Under the pieces are notes generated by a model, which saw only the letters and a list, made by a program, of their open reading frames with translations, ran no database searches and had not been told where the DNA came from. 64,000 bases of DNA from the NCBI GenBank assembly GCA_003254925.1, contig QANZ01029966.1, forward strand, positions 47,547 to 111,546, in the 5' to 3' direction. The position numbers were made by a program, and so were the translations under genes. Positions 21,876 through 34,312 of the stretch are shown piece after piece; the first letter of the stretch is position 1; every line of letters starts with the position of its first letter. This stretch comes from Chamaecrista fasciculata. Taxonomy: Eukaryota; Streptophyta; Magnoliopsida; Fabales; Fabaceae.

Positions 21876-22489
21876 TGAGAAAGAAATAGCTGATCTCAAC
21901 TAAAGATAGCATGCAATAGATATACTATCTTTCAGGTACCCTAAGATATCCATTCAAGAAAATATTCGAAATCCATGAAACCAAAAATTGAGTACAGATT
22001 CTGATGATAAATTTTAACTAACCATAGAGTATTGGACAGGTGCAAATATCACCATCAGATATATATCTTGTATCCATATGATATCAATGGACAAATAGAA
22101 TGTCTTATAGGAAACCAAAAAAAAAATAGAATGTCTTATACCCAATACTCTATATATTAAATATAATATATTATTACATTATATACGTGTGTATTATTAA
22201 CTCAATATATATTAATATAATTAAATATATTTAAAATATATGAAAATTTTCATTTTAATATAGGGTATTGTGTAATGGATATCAGATATCAGATATCAAA
22301 TATTAATTAGGTACCAGATATTGGGTATAAGTATCCAATATTTATTTTCAAGTATTTTGTGTATTTCGCGTGTTATAGTTCAAGTGAATTCAAATTAGGA
22401 TAGTGAAAAATTGAGGGAGCATCTACCCATTATCATTCCTAATCTCAGCTATTCGTGTTAGAAATAACAATAGAAATTGAACAAAGTCA

Positions 22490-22625
22490 CATTTTGGATT
22501 AAAAGTAGAACAAATGAGAAAGTTTGAAAACTATAACAAAACACGAAAAAGTTTTAGGTCAAAAACAAAACTCACAGTCTAGCTTGATGACCAAAATAGA
22601 ATTTTGAACTTTATGATATTTAGTT
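22490..22625. mobile_element. Degraded foldback arm
   Basis: Contains AGTTTTAGGTCAAAAACAAAAC and GATGACCAAAATAGAATTTTG, arm-type sequence without a partner arm. Confidence 0.3.
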
Positions 22626-22657
22626 ATTTCATAAACCACTTAGATCACAATTTTATA

Positions 22658-23192
22658 GGTTAAAATCTCATTTTGGTCCTTGAACTATGGGATAAGTTTC
22701 ATTTTAGTCCTAAAATTATTTTTTGTTATGTTTAGGTCCTCAAACTTTCACATTTGTTTGGTTGTAGTCCCCAAATTGTGATATCATCGGGTTTCTACCA
22801 TTATTTATAACCTGAACAATTAAAATTGATCATTTCTCTCTCATATATGTCTTAATAAGTGTACACGTGTTGACAAAGAGAGAAGGAAAAATTTTCATTC
22901 CTTGTCACAAATTGAAAATAAAAATAAATTACATATTTATCTTTAATTTGTGACTAAAAATGAAAACTTTTCATTTTCTCTTTGTTAACTCACTTATTAT
23001 AACACATATGAAAAATAAATGATTGATCTCAACTGTCTAAATAAAAAATAACTGCATAAATCATATGAAATCACATTTTGGGGACCAAATGGAACAAATG
23101 TGATAGTTTGAGGACCAAAATAGAACAAAAAATAGTCTGAGGACCAAAATGAAACTTATCCCATAGTTTGAGGACCAAAATGAGTATTGACC
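22658..23192. mobile_element. Foldback MITE
   Basis: The left arm GGTTAAAATCTCATTTTGGTC...GGGATAAGTTTCATTTTAG is inverted on the right as ATGAAACTTATCCCATAGTT...ATGAGTATTGACC. The arms pair for about 150 bp, and TCCTCAAACT-type motifs are repeated. The flanks share ATTTTAT, but a clean 9-bp duplication is not evident. The core is non-coding. Confidence 0.7.
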
Positions 23193-25630
23193 CCATTTTA
23201 TATTAATATTTTTTAATAAAAATAAATTTGAAATTTAAGAGGTTTGGCAGCTTACAATTTTCCAAGCGCCTCTTCCTTCCATGGGAATGTCCCAATGACA
23301 ATAATATGGATAAAGAAAAACCTTTGAGATTTATCAATAAAAATTGAAAGACAATACTGAGAATCAAACTGGGGATAAATTTGGCCAAAAAAAAAATGGG
23401 GATAAATTAGATTTTAAGAAATATCCTCTTTCTTTTTTCAATTATCACCAAAATATGAATCTTGAAAAGAAGAAAAAAAACAAAAGGAAAGAGGATATTA
23501 ATTATTAGAATATATTTAAGCTTATCTTAGGTGATTGTTGCCTTTGAGTTGAGAAGGCAAGTGTGTAGGTGTGCAATTGTGCATATAAGATTTTAATTTG
23601 AAGGAAGAGCATGTGGATAGTGCATTTATAATATTTAAGAAGCAAACATAATTATATATAATTAATGTAGAATATAATTAACAATAATAAGGTGCTATGG
23701 TTTGGTAACCAACTTTCATTCTTTTTATTAAAACCCTCACCAACACCAACACACATCTAATTAACAACACATCATATTCATAGGTTTAGAACTTTAGATT
23801 AATATTTTAAAACTTCAATTACTTACTTGATTAACATCTGGTTTCCGGCCTCCACAGAAAAATATAAGTTTTTTAAGGCTGAAATATAATGCATAAAATT
23901 CTTATGAATTTTAAACACCATGAAAAAAGTAATTTGAACTTTGAAGAGCAATGAAAAACCTCATAAGTTTTTCTATTTTGTACAAACAGTTTATTTTGTT
24001 AAAATTTTAATTATTTTTTACTACTATTAATAACTAAAATACTTCATGTTAAGTTTGGATCAATAAAAAAAGAAGTAACAATAACAATAAAATTATAAAT
24101 AGATTTAATCTTTTAATGAAAAATTTTAACAAACTACATTTTCCACAAAATCAAAATTTTATGAATTTTTCATTTTTAAAAATTTTAGAATTTCTTTTGC
24201 ACTATAACTAAAATTAGTTCTTGAGGTCTTTATGTATTTTGATGTTTTTAAAATATGTAGAAAATACAAAAGGAGAAATTAACAAATATTATGTGAATAG
24301 AAGACGCATGTTTGAGCTCTTTAAATATCTAATGTCCTACTAGTTAAATAAGAGTATATTCTTAAATATATATATAAGGACAAAGGCGAGAAAATTCCAG
24401 AATTTAAGCTTTGATGCTAGTCAAAGTATGAAAGTAAGGTTTAAAATTAATTTAAATATATTTATTTTTTGTATTGGGAACATATAGTCAAAGGCTTTAT
24501 TTCTGGGCATAAAAGAAGAAGAATCTCTTATTAATTCTTCTGAGACGGGACTTTATAGTATAGGCAAAACTGTCAGTGACAAACACATAAATTAGTGACT
24601 AAAATCACAAACGAACAAACTTTATGTCACCAAACCCATACATACTTCACCACTAATCAAGGTGACATGTTCTTTCTTCCTTAAATCCTTCGCATTTTAC
24701 AAACACTTAAAAGTAGTTTTAATATTCTTAAAGTATGCAATCCTGTTTAATTGTACTTTTAAAAAAACATTTCTCAATTGTGCCCCCTAAAATATAATGT
24801 AAATTTTAATTATACTCTCAAAATTTTTTAAACAATTATATTCTAAATTTTTTGTTTGTGTATCAATTGTACCTTCAATATTTTGTTTTAGGTCTCAATT
24901 GTACCATCAAATTGAAGGGTATTTGATGATACAATTGACTAAATAAATTATACTTTCAAATAGTCCTAATAATCTATAAATCAAATTATTAGGTAGATCA
25001 ATATTTGATCATTTATGAGTTTATATATATATTTATATATATATATATAACGAGAAGGTATCGTACATTTATTAATTTGAGATAAAGTTCTTTCAACAAA
25101 ATAATCTGCATTTAAAATCAAACTAATAACTCTACCAAAAGATAAAATCCAACTAATAATGTTTGAAAATGTTTTTCTATAACTAATTAAATAACTAACA
25201 TAAAAATTCAGTGATATATGAACATATCTAAAGTCGTTAGTAGGGGCTACCCGGCCCACCACATGTCGCGGGTTAAACAAGTTCAGTTTTTTACGAGTCA
25301 GAAAAATCTTAACCCGGCTATGAAAGAATTCGGTGTTGATGTTGATGCATTCAAAACTATTTTCAATTAATCTGCATGGTCTCTTTTAATTTAAGAAACA
25401 AAAATTCATTCGATTAATACGAAACGCAATATCATATCCTCTTATTAATTAAATCAGTTCCCTAAACTTCAAAAGTTCATTTAATTAGATGGGTTCCCAG
25501 AAATAATTACACTGGAAAAAAGGTTTTAAGATAAAATCATTAATTATATCTATATCAAGCTAGGACACTATAGTGATGATGCATGAACAATAAAAAAAGG
25601 TCAGAATGTTTGTTTTCTATTATATATAGT
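23193..25630. other. AT-rich intergenic region
   Basis: No gene or bounded element is recognised. 24780-24970 carries diverged CTCAATTGTACC-type spaced motifs that could be an old foldback arm pair. Confidence 0.4.
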
Positions 25631-25992
25631 GTTTTATCCTATGAAGCATGGACACTGACACGGACACGGGACACGACACGGACACGGATACAGCGACACG
25701 TCAAACTCTCAAAATTACGCGACACAACACGGCATATATTTATATATATAAATAATTAAATATTCATAATTTTTAATAAAAAAATTAAAAATTACAATTT
25801 TTATTCATAATATATGTCATATCTATTATTATTTTCTCTTGCCTATCATGTTAAAGTTACAAAAAATTGATTTATATTCTAAAATTTATGGATATGTGTC
25901 GTGTCGGTGTCATACGAGTATTGGACACTGACACGTGTCTGACACGGCGACACGCCTTCAAAATGAAGTGTCCATACTTCCTAGGTTTTATC
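25631..25992. mobile_element. hAT-type MITE (25639-25984), 8-bp TSD
   Basis: The terminal repeats are CTATGAAGCATGGACAC and, inverted, CTAGGAAGTATGGACAC. The left subterminal region is a series of GACACGGACACG motifs. The perfect 8-bp duplication GTTTTATC occupies 25631-25638 and 25985-25992. The interior is AT-rich and non-coding. Related copies are at about 16177-16518 and 43740-43905. Confidence 0.9.
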
Positions 25993-27100
25993 TGTGCGCT
26001 GAGTTCACTAATTTTTTTAGTGGATCGCATGTTCATGTTAACAAAAAAATGGATGATCAATGAGATCAAGACAATGTGTTTATTCGGCCTTCAATCATCA
26101 CTTTATCAATTGATAACAAAATTATTGACACAAAACTGTTTTCTTCAATTAACTTGCACATTTATACTTTCTATGTTTGGGATATCACAATTCTGAGACA
26201 TTTTATGGTGTCAACAAATAGTGACATAATTGATTAATCTTTAGACGTGTATGTTATAAAATCGAGAGTTTAAATCTTTTTATTTATGTAAAGATTATTT
26301 AGTAGGTAATATGTAAAATTTTCTTATAAATTTTCAAAAAAAGTTGAGAAGTATTTTCTAACTCTAATAAAGTATCGTTACTCTCACTTAAACTTTTGTC
26401 AACCAAAAACAAAATTGTTTTATGTACTTTAGTCAAATGACTTCCTCGTCACTCAGTAATAGTCCTACACAAATTTAATACCCTCTATCACATAAACTTG
26501 GACCGAGATCATCAAACTTTAACATTTTCCACAATTTTTTTTTATACTTGACAAATTTATAACTAAACGAAAATATTGGGTATTCATTAAACTTAACTGC
26601 AAGAGCTACACTATGCATGTAATTTAGCATGACTTCTTATATTTGCATGGTTATCACACAACTTGATGTTGTCATGTGATTAAATTTCGGTCTAGGAAAA
26701 TAATATATTTTTATTAAAAAGAAAAATAGGCTATGCCACTCTATATCTTGAAGATGCCATATATATCTCTACAATATATATATATATATGCCTTATATAT
26801 ATAATATTAATATATTATGGTATGTGAAGCAAAGCAAAAGCATAAGTGTGGGTGAGAGAGATCCTTCTAAGGAATATCACACAAGCCAATCATTGTGCTC
26901 ATTTAAACCATAACATATTTTCTCTAATTTGTGTTAATCATAACCAAAATCACCTTAAATAATGATGTCTTTTGCTAAGGGGCCTACTATATTATAAGTC
27001 TATAACCATACTAATTAGCACAAAGATGCATGAAGGATAATGATAAAGAAAGCAAAAGAAATGAAAATGACCCAAGAAGAGTGAGATATAAATTATAATT
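25993..27100. other. AT-rich intergenic region
   Basis: No gene seen. (AT)n and TATA-type runs occur at about 26770-26815. Confidence 0.4.
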
Positions 27101-27179
27101 AAAATCTCATTCTGTGTTGTTGATTTTCTTTTATTTTGAATTTTTGTGGGACATATTGATCTGTTCATATTTTATTATA

Positions 27180-27950
27180 CATTTTAATGACATTTTAAGG
27201 CATTTTATATTCATTTGGGATTCAATTGCTTGCCTTTATGTTCTTTTATGATAAAATATGAGGTCTTGAGGTTTGATGTTTGTTTTGATAATTTTTTGAT
27301 TAATTGTGTAGTTTTTCTCGAGTTTAATATTTATTATTTGTTAATCCTTTTTATCATGAGAATTCACATAGTTTCTCAGTGTTTTGATAGATTTAAAAGG
27401 AAGTTCAAAGCATTGGAATACTCAAAGGAAGACTCGAGGATCATTGGAGAAAAGTCAGGGATCAAATTGCACAATTTCAACACTTTTCCATATCATGCCG
27501 TGGAGTAGGCCGTGGGCAAGACCCGCGGCATGATTTGCGACTATTTTAATTGTTGAAGCTCAAACCCAATTTTGATGATTCTGATCTTGCCTAACCTGGA
27601 TTTGGCCAAAAATTGAGTATAAAAAGGATCTTTAGGTCAATTTTGGGGGTTATGCATGTTTTGAGAGAGAATACATATTCTTATTCTCGGTTCTTGGCAA
27701 TCATTCATTTTCTTGGAGCTTATTGTGAGATCATGGCAATTTAACCTCAATTTGTTCATCTCTACACCATGAGTAGCTAAATCTTCATCCCGGAGGAGCA
27801 TTGGAGCAAGCATGAGCTTTATCTATGTATTATTTGCTTTTAAACTTTGCACAAAAGTTCCTCGAGAAATCGACTCGGATTGCACCTCTATAGTGCATTA
27901 ATTTCGATACACGAGTCCGGTCACATATATAAAAGAAGAGAGACATAGAA
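27180..27950 (+). mobile_element. Possible LTR-retrotransposon remnant
   Basis: The composition differs from the surroundings. A TATA-like GAGTATAAAAAGGATC at 27617 is followed by leader-like sequence, and a CCGTGGAGTAGGCCGTGGGC stretch is GC-rich. This resembles an LTR promoter region, but no paired LTR, primer-binding site or coding domain was found, so the call is tentative. Confidence 0.25.
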
Positions 27951-29184
27951 ATTAAAAAAACAAAAGCAAAAAAACAAAATTGTGTATGTTGAAAATTTTG
28001 GAGACAAAGTGATAAGGAGAAGGAATAATTGGAACAAGCTTAAGGTTCACTCAAATCTTAACGGACTAATTAATTAATTGGTACATCTAAACATGTATTT
28101 TTATTCGACCGAATTTCAGAGGCCATATATATATATATGCACACCACTTATTAAATACTATTTGTAATAATACTAAAAAATAGACATAATTATAGGCTAG
28201 AATTTTAGTTATGTGGAGTTTCTTTTTCATGTCTGGCAGGTGAAAATTTCATTTGAACACGAGTTTTTTTTTTTGGCCTTGAGTTTTTGTTTGCTTGTAA
28301 ATTAAACCAAAACACAATATCAATTTTGAAATGAAAAATATTCTTATCGTAGGTTAGGTGCCTAACGGAAGAAAGATTTTCTTAATTATGACACATGCAA
28401 GTTAGTAAATTTTTTTTTGGTAAAAATCCAAGTTCATAACTTTTAATTTAATAAATTTATAGCTGATTTATTTGTTATTATAAATAATTTTAGTTTTGGA
28501 CTTCTTTATATAAAACTAAATTAATTAAGAGCCCACAAACCTGACTGGATTCCACTCTCACACTTTTGCCACCACCACTCACGCCTTCAATTATCTATTT
28601 TTACATAATTCTAAACTTTTTTTTCCATATGTTATTATTATATTTGATATTTTATTTTTAAATGGATATAAAATATTTTTTAATTATCATACATAGATCT
28701 CTAATTATGATTTTCATGTAAAACTCTAAATCTCTGTTCTATTCTGGCAAAAATGCAAGAAATCTCTATAAACTCAACTTATGAGCAAAACACTCTAATA
28801 TTTAAATTTTTATTAAAACAAATGTCTTAAATTTTTCTAATCATAAAAAAAAATCTCATTTTATTACATTTTTCATTCAAATTCTAACAAAACTACTTCA
28901 TTATACTTGAACACTTGTCTTTACAAAAATTGCAATGCTAAATTCTCATGCAAACCCTCCTTTGAACCATGCATAGAGCTAGCCTTTTTGTCAAAATCTA
29001 AAGTTTTAAAGAGTTTTTTTTGTTCAATAAATTAAATTTAGGGAGTTATTTGTGTTTTCTTTATTTTCTCTATTATCTATCATCTCTTCATTGAGTTTGT
29101 ATTTTTTTAAAAAAAAAATTATAAATAAAAATTTACTCAATAATATTACAGAATAAGTTTTGAAACACTGAACAACATTAACAA
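27951..29184. other. AT-rich intergenic region
   Basis: Nothing coding or bounded is recognised; homopolymer and TA runs dominate. Confidence 0.4.
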
Positions 29185-29552
29185 TTTTTATTAGGCCAAA
29201 GTGTACTTTTGGTTCCACAATTCTTGCTCAGGCTTCAATTTGGTCCCATTTTGTTGTACTTTTGGTCTCATATTTTTCGGTCAGGTTGTTGATCTTATGT
29301 CTTTTAGTCAGATTGCAGAATTGGTCCCATATATTATGGTCAGGTGGGACTGACGGTGAAATTTTTTGCAAAGATATGGGATCAATTCTGTAACATGACC
29401 AAAAGATATGAGATTAAAAGTGACACGAGACCAAATTTGCAACTTGAGCAAACTATATGAGACAAAAAAATATAACAAAAAAAAGTTATAAGACCAAATT
29501 AAGACTTGCACATAAATTATGGGGCCAAAAGTACACTTAAACGTTTTTATTA
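29185..29552. mobile_element. Mutator-like MITE (29194-29543), 9-bp TSD
   Basis: The ends are GGCCAAAGTGTACTTTTGG and the inverted CCAAAAGTACACTTAAACG. Spaced TTTGGTCCCAT/ATGGGACCA motifs fill the arms. The perfect 9-bp duplication TTTTTATTA lies at 29185-29193 and 29544-29552. Same family as 40249-40645. Confidence 0.85.
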
Positions 29553-29963
29553 TGTATCTTTCTTTTTCTTTTTATTTATTTTTATGAGTTTTTTTTTTTC
29601 TCAACACTCTCCTTATAAAACCATATACAATTTTAAGAAAAAAGTAAATACGGAAAATGTTAAAATTATGTGAGGTGAAGCAAGTAAAAATGTGTTGTAT
29701 AATGATGAGAGAGAGTGGAGACACGCGCGTTGAAGGAGAGTGGGGGGAGTGTGAAAGAGAGACAAAGAGGAGACAGATGATAGGGCCAGGTGGTCTCCTT
29801 GTCGAGGAAGGGATCCTACGTGGCACTAGTGGGCCCCACACATAGTGGGCGGGTTCGTGATTCCATGTTACTCGCTCACATGCTCACACTCTTCCTTCAA
29901 TTCACTCTTAAGACCTAACATTATGTTCTTTTTCTTCTTACTTAAAAAATAGTCATTAAAATA
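29553..29963. other. Spacer with a short GC-richer stretch
   Basis: 29700-29880 is purine-rich (GAGAGAGTGGAGAC) and then moderately GC-rich. No element boundary or gene is seen. Confidence 0.35.
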
Positions 29964-31150
29964 AGAGTAAATTTATTATTTTTCTTTAACTTTGTGCTGA
30001 ATCAACTAATTAGTCTCTGCATAATCAGTCTTTGAATTATTATAATTTACAAACAGTATAAATTTAGTACAAATTCAAATATCATAAAATCTAAAGTTAA
30101 CTTAAATTTAGGACCAAATATTATTAATTTAGTACAAATTTATAGGCCAAAAAAATATAAAATTAGTTCAAATTCAAGGACCAAATCATTACTAAGACCA
30201 AATAGTTGATAATTGAATGCAAATTTAGAGATCAAACAGTAAGGGTCCGTTTGGTAGGGAGGTGGGTAAGTAAAAGAAAGGGTTTTACAAGGGAAAGTTT
30301 GTGAGGGAAAGGAAAAGTAGTTGAGGGAATGTAAAGTAGGTAAAGATTGAAAGTGTTTGGTATAAAAAGGTAAGGGAGGGAAAGTAAAATAAATATAAAA
30401 AATGACAAAAATGCCCCTCCCACAATCATCACAAGGCCACCACCGCCGTCGCCGTCCGCCGCCGCCCACGGCTGCCGTCGCCGCCGTCAACCACCGTCCA
30501 CGGTGGTCGTCGCCGCCGTCAACCACCATCCACGGTGGTCGCCGCCGCCGTCCGCCGTCAAAGAGGAAGAAGATGGGATGGGAGTGAGAGGGGCAAATTA
30601 GGAATTCTATCATAATTCCCTAGGTAAACTTGGATTACATCAGAAATGTGAAGTAAAGAAAAATAGCCTATGTAATATTAATGTAAATGCCTTTACATTG
30701 TAATCCACTTTACATAGCTCAAATTGTCATACCAAACACTTGAAAGTATTGGAATCCGTGCCTTTACTTTACATACCCCCACTTTACACTCTATCAAACG
30801 GACCCTAAGATTTTTCTCAAATTAATTAATTAATTTTTAATAATTAAAATATATGATTCGGCCTTTGAAATATTACAATGATCAATGTTTTGATCTTTAT
30901 GTCAAATTTAAGGATAAAAAATATAAATCTAATATAAATTTAGAGATAAAAAATACAAATTTATATAAATTTAGAAAATAAAATGTATAAAAATTTAAGA
31001 AAATAATTGAATATTTTATGAAACAAATCGTATATTTTAATTATTTAAAAATAGATTTATTGACTCAATATAAATTTGATAACCAAATAATAAATTTTTC
31101 TGTTATTTAGAAACTAATTTGTTGACTGTTGACAAATTTATTATTAGTTT
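29964..31150. repeat. Dispersed AT-rich foldback-like family, with Tourist insertion
   Basis: The edges carry CAACTAATTAGTCTCTG and the inverted AGAAACTAATTTGTTGAC, plus TTTAGGGACTAAATAAT-type motifs. Similar sequence recurs at about 40690-40960, 45935-46430 and 55830-56010 (for example GACTAATTAGTTGACTC). A Tourist MITE (30243-30805) is nested within this copy. Outer boundaries are uncertain. Confidence 0.4.
30240..30808. mobile_element. Tourist-like MITE (30243-30805), TAA TSD
   Basis: The ends are GGGTCCGTTTGGTAGGG and the inverted CTATCAAACGGACCC, flanked by TAA at 30240-30242 and 30806-30808, as for PIF/Harbinger Tourist elements. The arms contain TTTACATT/AATGTAAA motifs. The core at about 30405-30560 is a GC-rich CCGCCGTC-type repeat with two CCACGGTGGTCG hairpins, in strong contrast to the flanks. 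No transposase. Confidence 0.85.
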
Positions 31151-31384
31151 TATTCTTAAAATTTTATATTTTTTTTTTGGTGGGAATTAAAATTTTATAT
31201 TTTAATTAGTTTTATTCCTTATTTGAACTTAACGATAAATTATAATATCACTATATATTTTAGGAAATATATAATTTTAAAACATTACTGTTGCCTTATT
31301 TTGAAAATATTTTTTATGGACTTATTTTAAATATATTAATGTAAGTTTATGCATACAGGCTACAGCTCAATGGAATATAATAAC

Positions 31385-32104
31385 AGATAATAAGGGGTGT
31401 TCAAAACCGAACCAAACCGATTGAACCGAACTACACCGAACCAAACCGAACCAAACCGAACCAAAACCGACATTCAAATGGTTTGGTTTGGTTTCATTTT
31501 TCTTAATTTTGGGCGGTTTGGTTCGGTGGCGGTTTGACACTTCACCAAACCGAACCAAACCGCAACTATGCAATTATATATAAATAATACAATACATTAT
31601 ATATATATAGTATTTATGCGTTCCTCCACTACTCCACTAAAACAAATAAACAATGAGGCACAGCCCATGAAACTATAACCTAAAGACCAAAAGTAAAAAT
31701 TGAAAAAGTAGCCGCATAGACATTTGACATTTCAATTCGCATTCAAAGTTCCAAACTGAAACCAGTGAAAGACCAAACCCTAACATCTATATTTCGTCTT
31801 CTCCCATTCGCATTCAAAGTCCCATTTCGTCTTCTGTTTCATAACTTAATGAACATAGTGCTGCTACTTTTCAGATGTTATGAAATTAGTACTTTTTATA
31901 TTAATTATAAAATTAATAGTAATTAAAGGTCAAACCGCCCAAACCAAACCGCCAAAACCGCCATTATATTGGTTTGGTTTGGTTTGGTTTGATATTTTTT
32001 TTCAAACCGAACGGTTTGAGTTTTCTCCAAACCGATGCGAGCGGTTCGGTTTGAAAAACCATATTAAACCGCCCAAACCGCCCAACGAACACCCCTAGAT
32101 AATA
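31385..32104. mobile_element. hAT-type MITE (31393-32096), 8-bp TSD
   Basis: The ends are AGGGGTGTTCAAAACCGAAC and the inverted GAACACCCCT. The arms are built of AAACCGAACC / GGTTTGGTTT motifs, the known hallmark of a widespread plant hAT MITE group. The exact 8-bp duplication AGATAATA lies at 31385-31392 and 32097-32104. The interior contains no transposase. Confidence 0.9.
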
Positions 32105-32461
32105 GATATGAATATACTAATTCCTTTATTTATTGGAGCGTGCGCTTAAATTTGATTGAATTTAATTTGAGATCACCGAAAACAGATTACTAATAAATAT
32201 ATCCCAAACGCATGTATGCGCATCTTATTTTCACCGACTTGTTTTTTGTCCCTATTTTATCCAAATATATCCAAAACCAATCAAAACATATATTCTCATA
32301 TAGATTTAAATCATAATTCTAAATGGCAAAATAATTAGAGTAAATTACACTTTGGTACCTTGTTCTATGAACCGATTTCATTTTGGTACCATAATCTTTC
32401 AAAAGTAACATTTTAATACCGTGTTTTTTGTACCATTAACATTTTGGTACCATGTTCTTTC

Positions 32462-32805
32462 TGTTGGGATTTCTCCCATGTCCCACATCGGTGGGAACAA
32501 AGTGAGAGAGGGAGAGGGAGCCTTATAAATAAAGAGTGAGGCTTCAACCTTTTTTGTATCACTTCTACTAGCCTTTGAGTGTGAAAGGGTGTGGGTAGTT
32601 GTGAGATAGAGTTTTCAATTTTTTCGTTCAAAAATTGTATTGAGGAGGGTTTGTAATTTTTTCCGTGCAAAAATTACAAATAGTGAAGTTTGTCCTAGTG
32701 GGGATCGTGGAGTAGGTCTTGAGACCGAACTACGTTAAAGTTTTGTGTTTGTTTCTCTATTTCCTCTTTCTTTATTTCTTGTGTGGGTTGCGTTTTCGCC
32801 CAACA
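32462..32805 (+). repeat. 5' LTR of the gag-only copia element
   Basis: 344 bp, from TGTTGGGATTTCTCCCATGT to TTCGCCCAACA, with the canonical TG...CA ends. It contains GTCCCACATCGGTGGG near the start and a TATA-type CTTATAAATAAAG at about 32522, the likely promoter. Confidence 0.9.
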
Positions 32806-32807
32806 AG

Positions 32808-32818
32808 TGGTATCAGAG
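32808..32818 (+). other. Primer-binding site (initiator tRNA-Met type)
   Basis: TGGTATCAGAG begins 2 bp after the 5' LTR and matches the 3' end of plant initiator methionine tRNA, the usual minus-strand primer for copia elements. Confidence 0.9.
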
Positions 32819-33068
32819 TTGTGGTTCCGGCCTAGGGAGGACGAAGGGAGAGGAAGGAGCAAGTAGGTCAGCTAGTCAGCAGAAGGTTCCAGCACTGCAA
32901 TGTTTAGAGAGGTTGGTTCAATCTAGCTTTTGATTTTAATTCCAGTTTTGAAATAGTTTTATGGAATTTGGAGTGGTTGTCTGTTAGGCTGTTTGTGGTT
33001 GTTGGTTGATTGTGGTGCTAGTTATTGGTTGTCTGTTTTGTGGTGCTGGTTATTGGTTGTCTGTTTGT

Positions 33069-33867
33069 ATGATGGCGACCTTGAAGTTTGAAGTTCCGTT
33101 ATTTGATGGGAGAACGAATTTCATGTTGTGGCAATGCACAATTGAGGATTATTTAGTTCAATAGGGTCTTGAATCTGCATTGAGTGAGAAGAAATTGAGT
33201 GGAATGAAAGATGAAGAGTGGAATACAATTCAAAAGAAAGCTGTGAGTACAATTCGGTTGGCACTACCCCCGCAGATTAAAGTGACAGTATTAAAGGAGA
33301 CGTCGCCGAAGAGATTGTGGGACACGTTGGAGAGCAAGTTTGTGTCAAAAACGCTCATCAACCGATTGATGATGAAGATGGACTTGTATTCACTGAAGAT
33401 GGAAGAGGGAGGTAATGTGATTGATCACATTAATAAATTTAATGAGCTGATATCTAGACTGTTGAATGCAGGGGAGACTATCAAGGATGAAGAGAAAGCG
33501 TTGCTCCTGTTAGCTTCATTACCAAAATCCTTCAAGACACTAGTGCAGTCAATGTTAGCAGGGAAGAGCACATTGAAATTAGATGAGGCAATGACGGCAG
33601 TGAAGGAGAGTCAGAGGATGATGGGTGGTGAAGAGTCTTTCGGGGATAATAATTTACTAGCTGCAGAGAATATTGAAAGAGGGAGGAAGAAGAACTCAGT
33701 CGAGAGACACAAGCACTGTTGAGTGCTATTATTGTGGAAAGTTGGGACACATGCAGATGAAATGCCCAGAATTCAAGGAGGACATGCAGAACCCGAAGGA
33801 GAGGAGGGGCAAGGCAAAGTTGGCTTCTTCTTCAAATGAAGTCAATTTTGGAGATGACTTCTTGTGA
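33069..33867 (+). pseudogene. Copia gag (UBN2 type) with CCHC zinc knuckle, broken
   Basis: The frame starts MMATLKFEVPLFDGRTNFML, hits an in-frame TAG at 33162-33164, and then continues as a 180-codon UBN2-type capsid region (LWDTLESKFVSK, MMKMDLYSLKMEEG, LLLLASLPKSF). Near 33673-33720 the reading frame shifts by one. The new frame carries the nucleocapsid zinc knuckle CYYCGKLGHMQMKC (C-x2-C-x4-H-x4-C) and ends at 33867. The gene would package element RNA into virus-like particles. With one stop and one frameshift it cannot make a full product. Confidence 0.85.
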
Positions 33868-33949
33868 TCGCTGCAGATGTGGTGGAGATCAAAAAGCTAA
33901 GAATGTAGAGAAATCAGTTTTCTGATAGAGTGAGATGATGTGGGACTTT

Positions 33950-33965
33950 GGGTGAAGGGAGGATT
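33950..33965 (+). other. Polypurine tract
   Basis: GGGTGAAGGGAGGATT immediately precedes the 3' LTR and is the expected plus-strand primer for reverse transcription. Confidence 0.75.
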
Positions 33966-34312
33966 TGTTGGGATTTCTCCCAAGTCCCACATCGGTGGGA
34001 ACAAAGTGAGAGAGGGGGAGGGAGCCTTATAAATAGAGAGTGGGGGCTTCAACCTTTTTTGTATCACTTCTAATAGCCTTTGAATGTAAAAGGGTTTGGG
34101 TAGTTGTGAGAGAGAGTTTTCAATTTTTCCGTTCAAAAATTGTATTGAGGAGAGTTTGTAATTTTTTCCGTGCAAAAATTACAAATAATGAAGTTTGTCC
34201 TTATGGGGGCCGTGCAGTAGGTCTTGAGGCACCGAACCACATTAAAGTTTTGTGTTTGTTTCTCTAGTTCCTCTTTCTTTATTTCATGTGTGGGTTGCGT
34301 TTCCGCCCAACA
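33966..34312 (+). repeat. 3' LTR of the gag-only copia element
   Basis: 347 bp, TGTTGGGATTTCTCCCAAGT to TTCCGCCCAACA. Collinear with the 5' LTR with scattered substitutions and small indels. Confidence 0.9.

Larger units (their letters stand above)
20670..21900. mobile_element. Old foldback remnant hosting the 20910 element
   Basis: Flanking the 20910-21866 insertion are degraded arms related to the 22658 foldback (TTATTTTGGTTTTAAACTATAGGATGAG-like left arm, TCTCTCTTTCATACATTTCTTA-like middle). It shows that the younger Mutator-type element landed in an older repeat. Confidence 0.4.

Noticed and set aside
25867-26196. 109-codon + strand frame
   Set aside because: Its first third is the end of a hAT MITE and the rest has no recognisable protein character.
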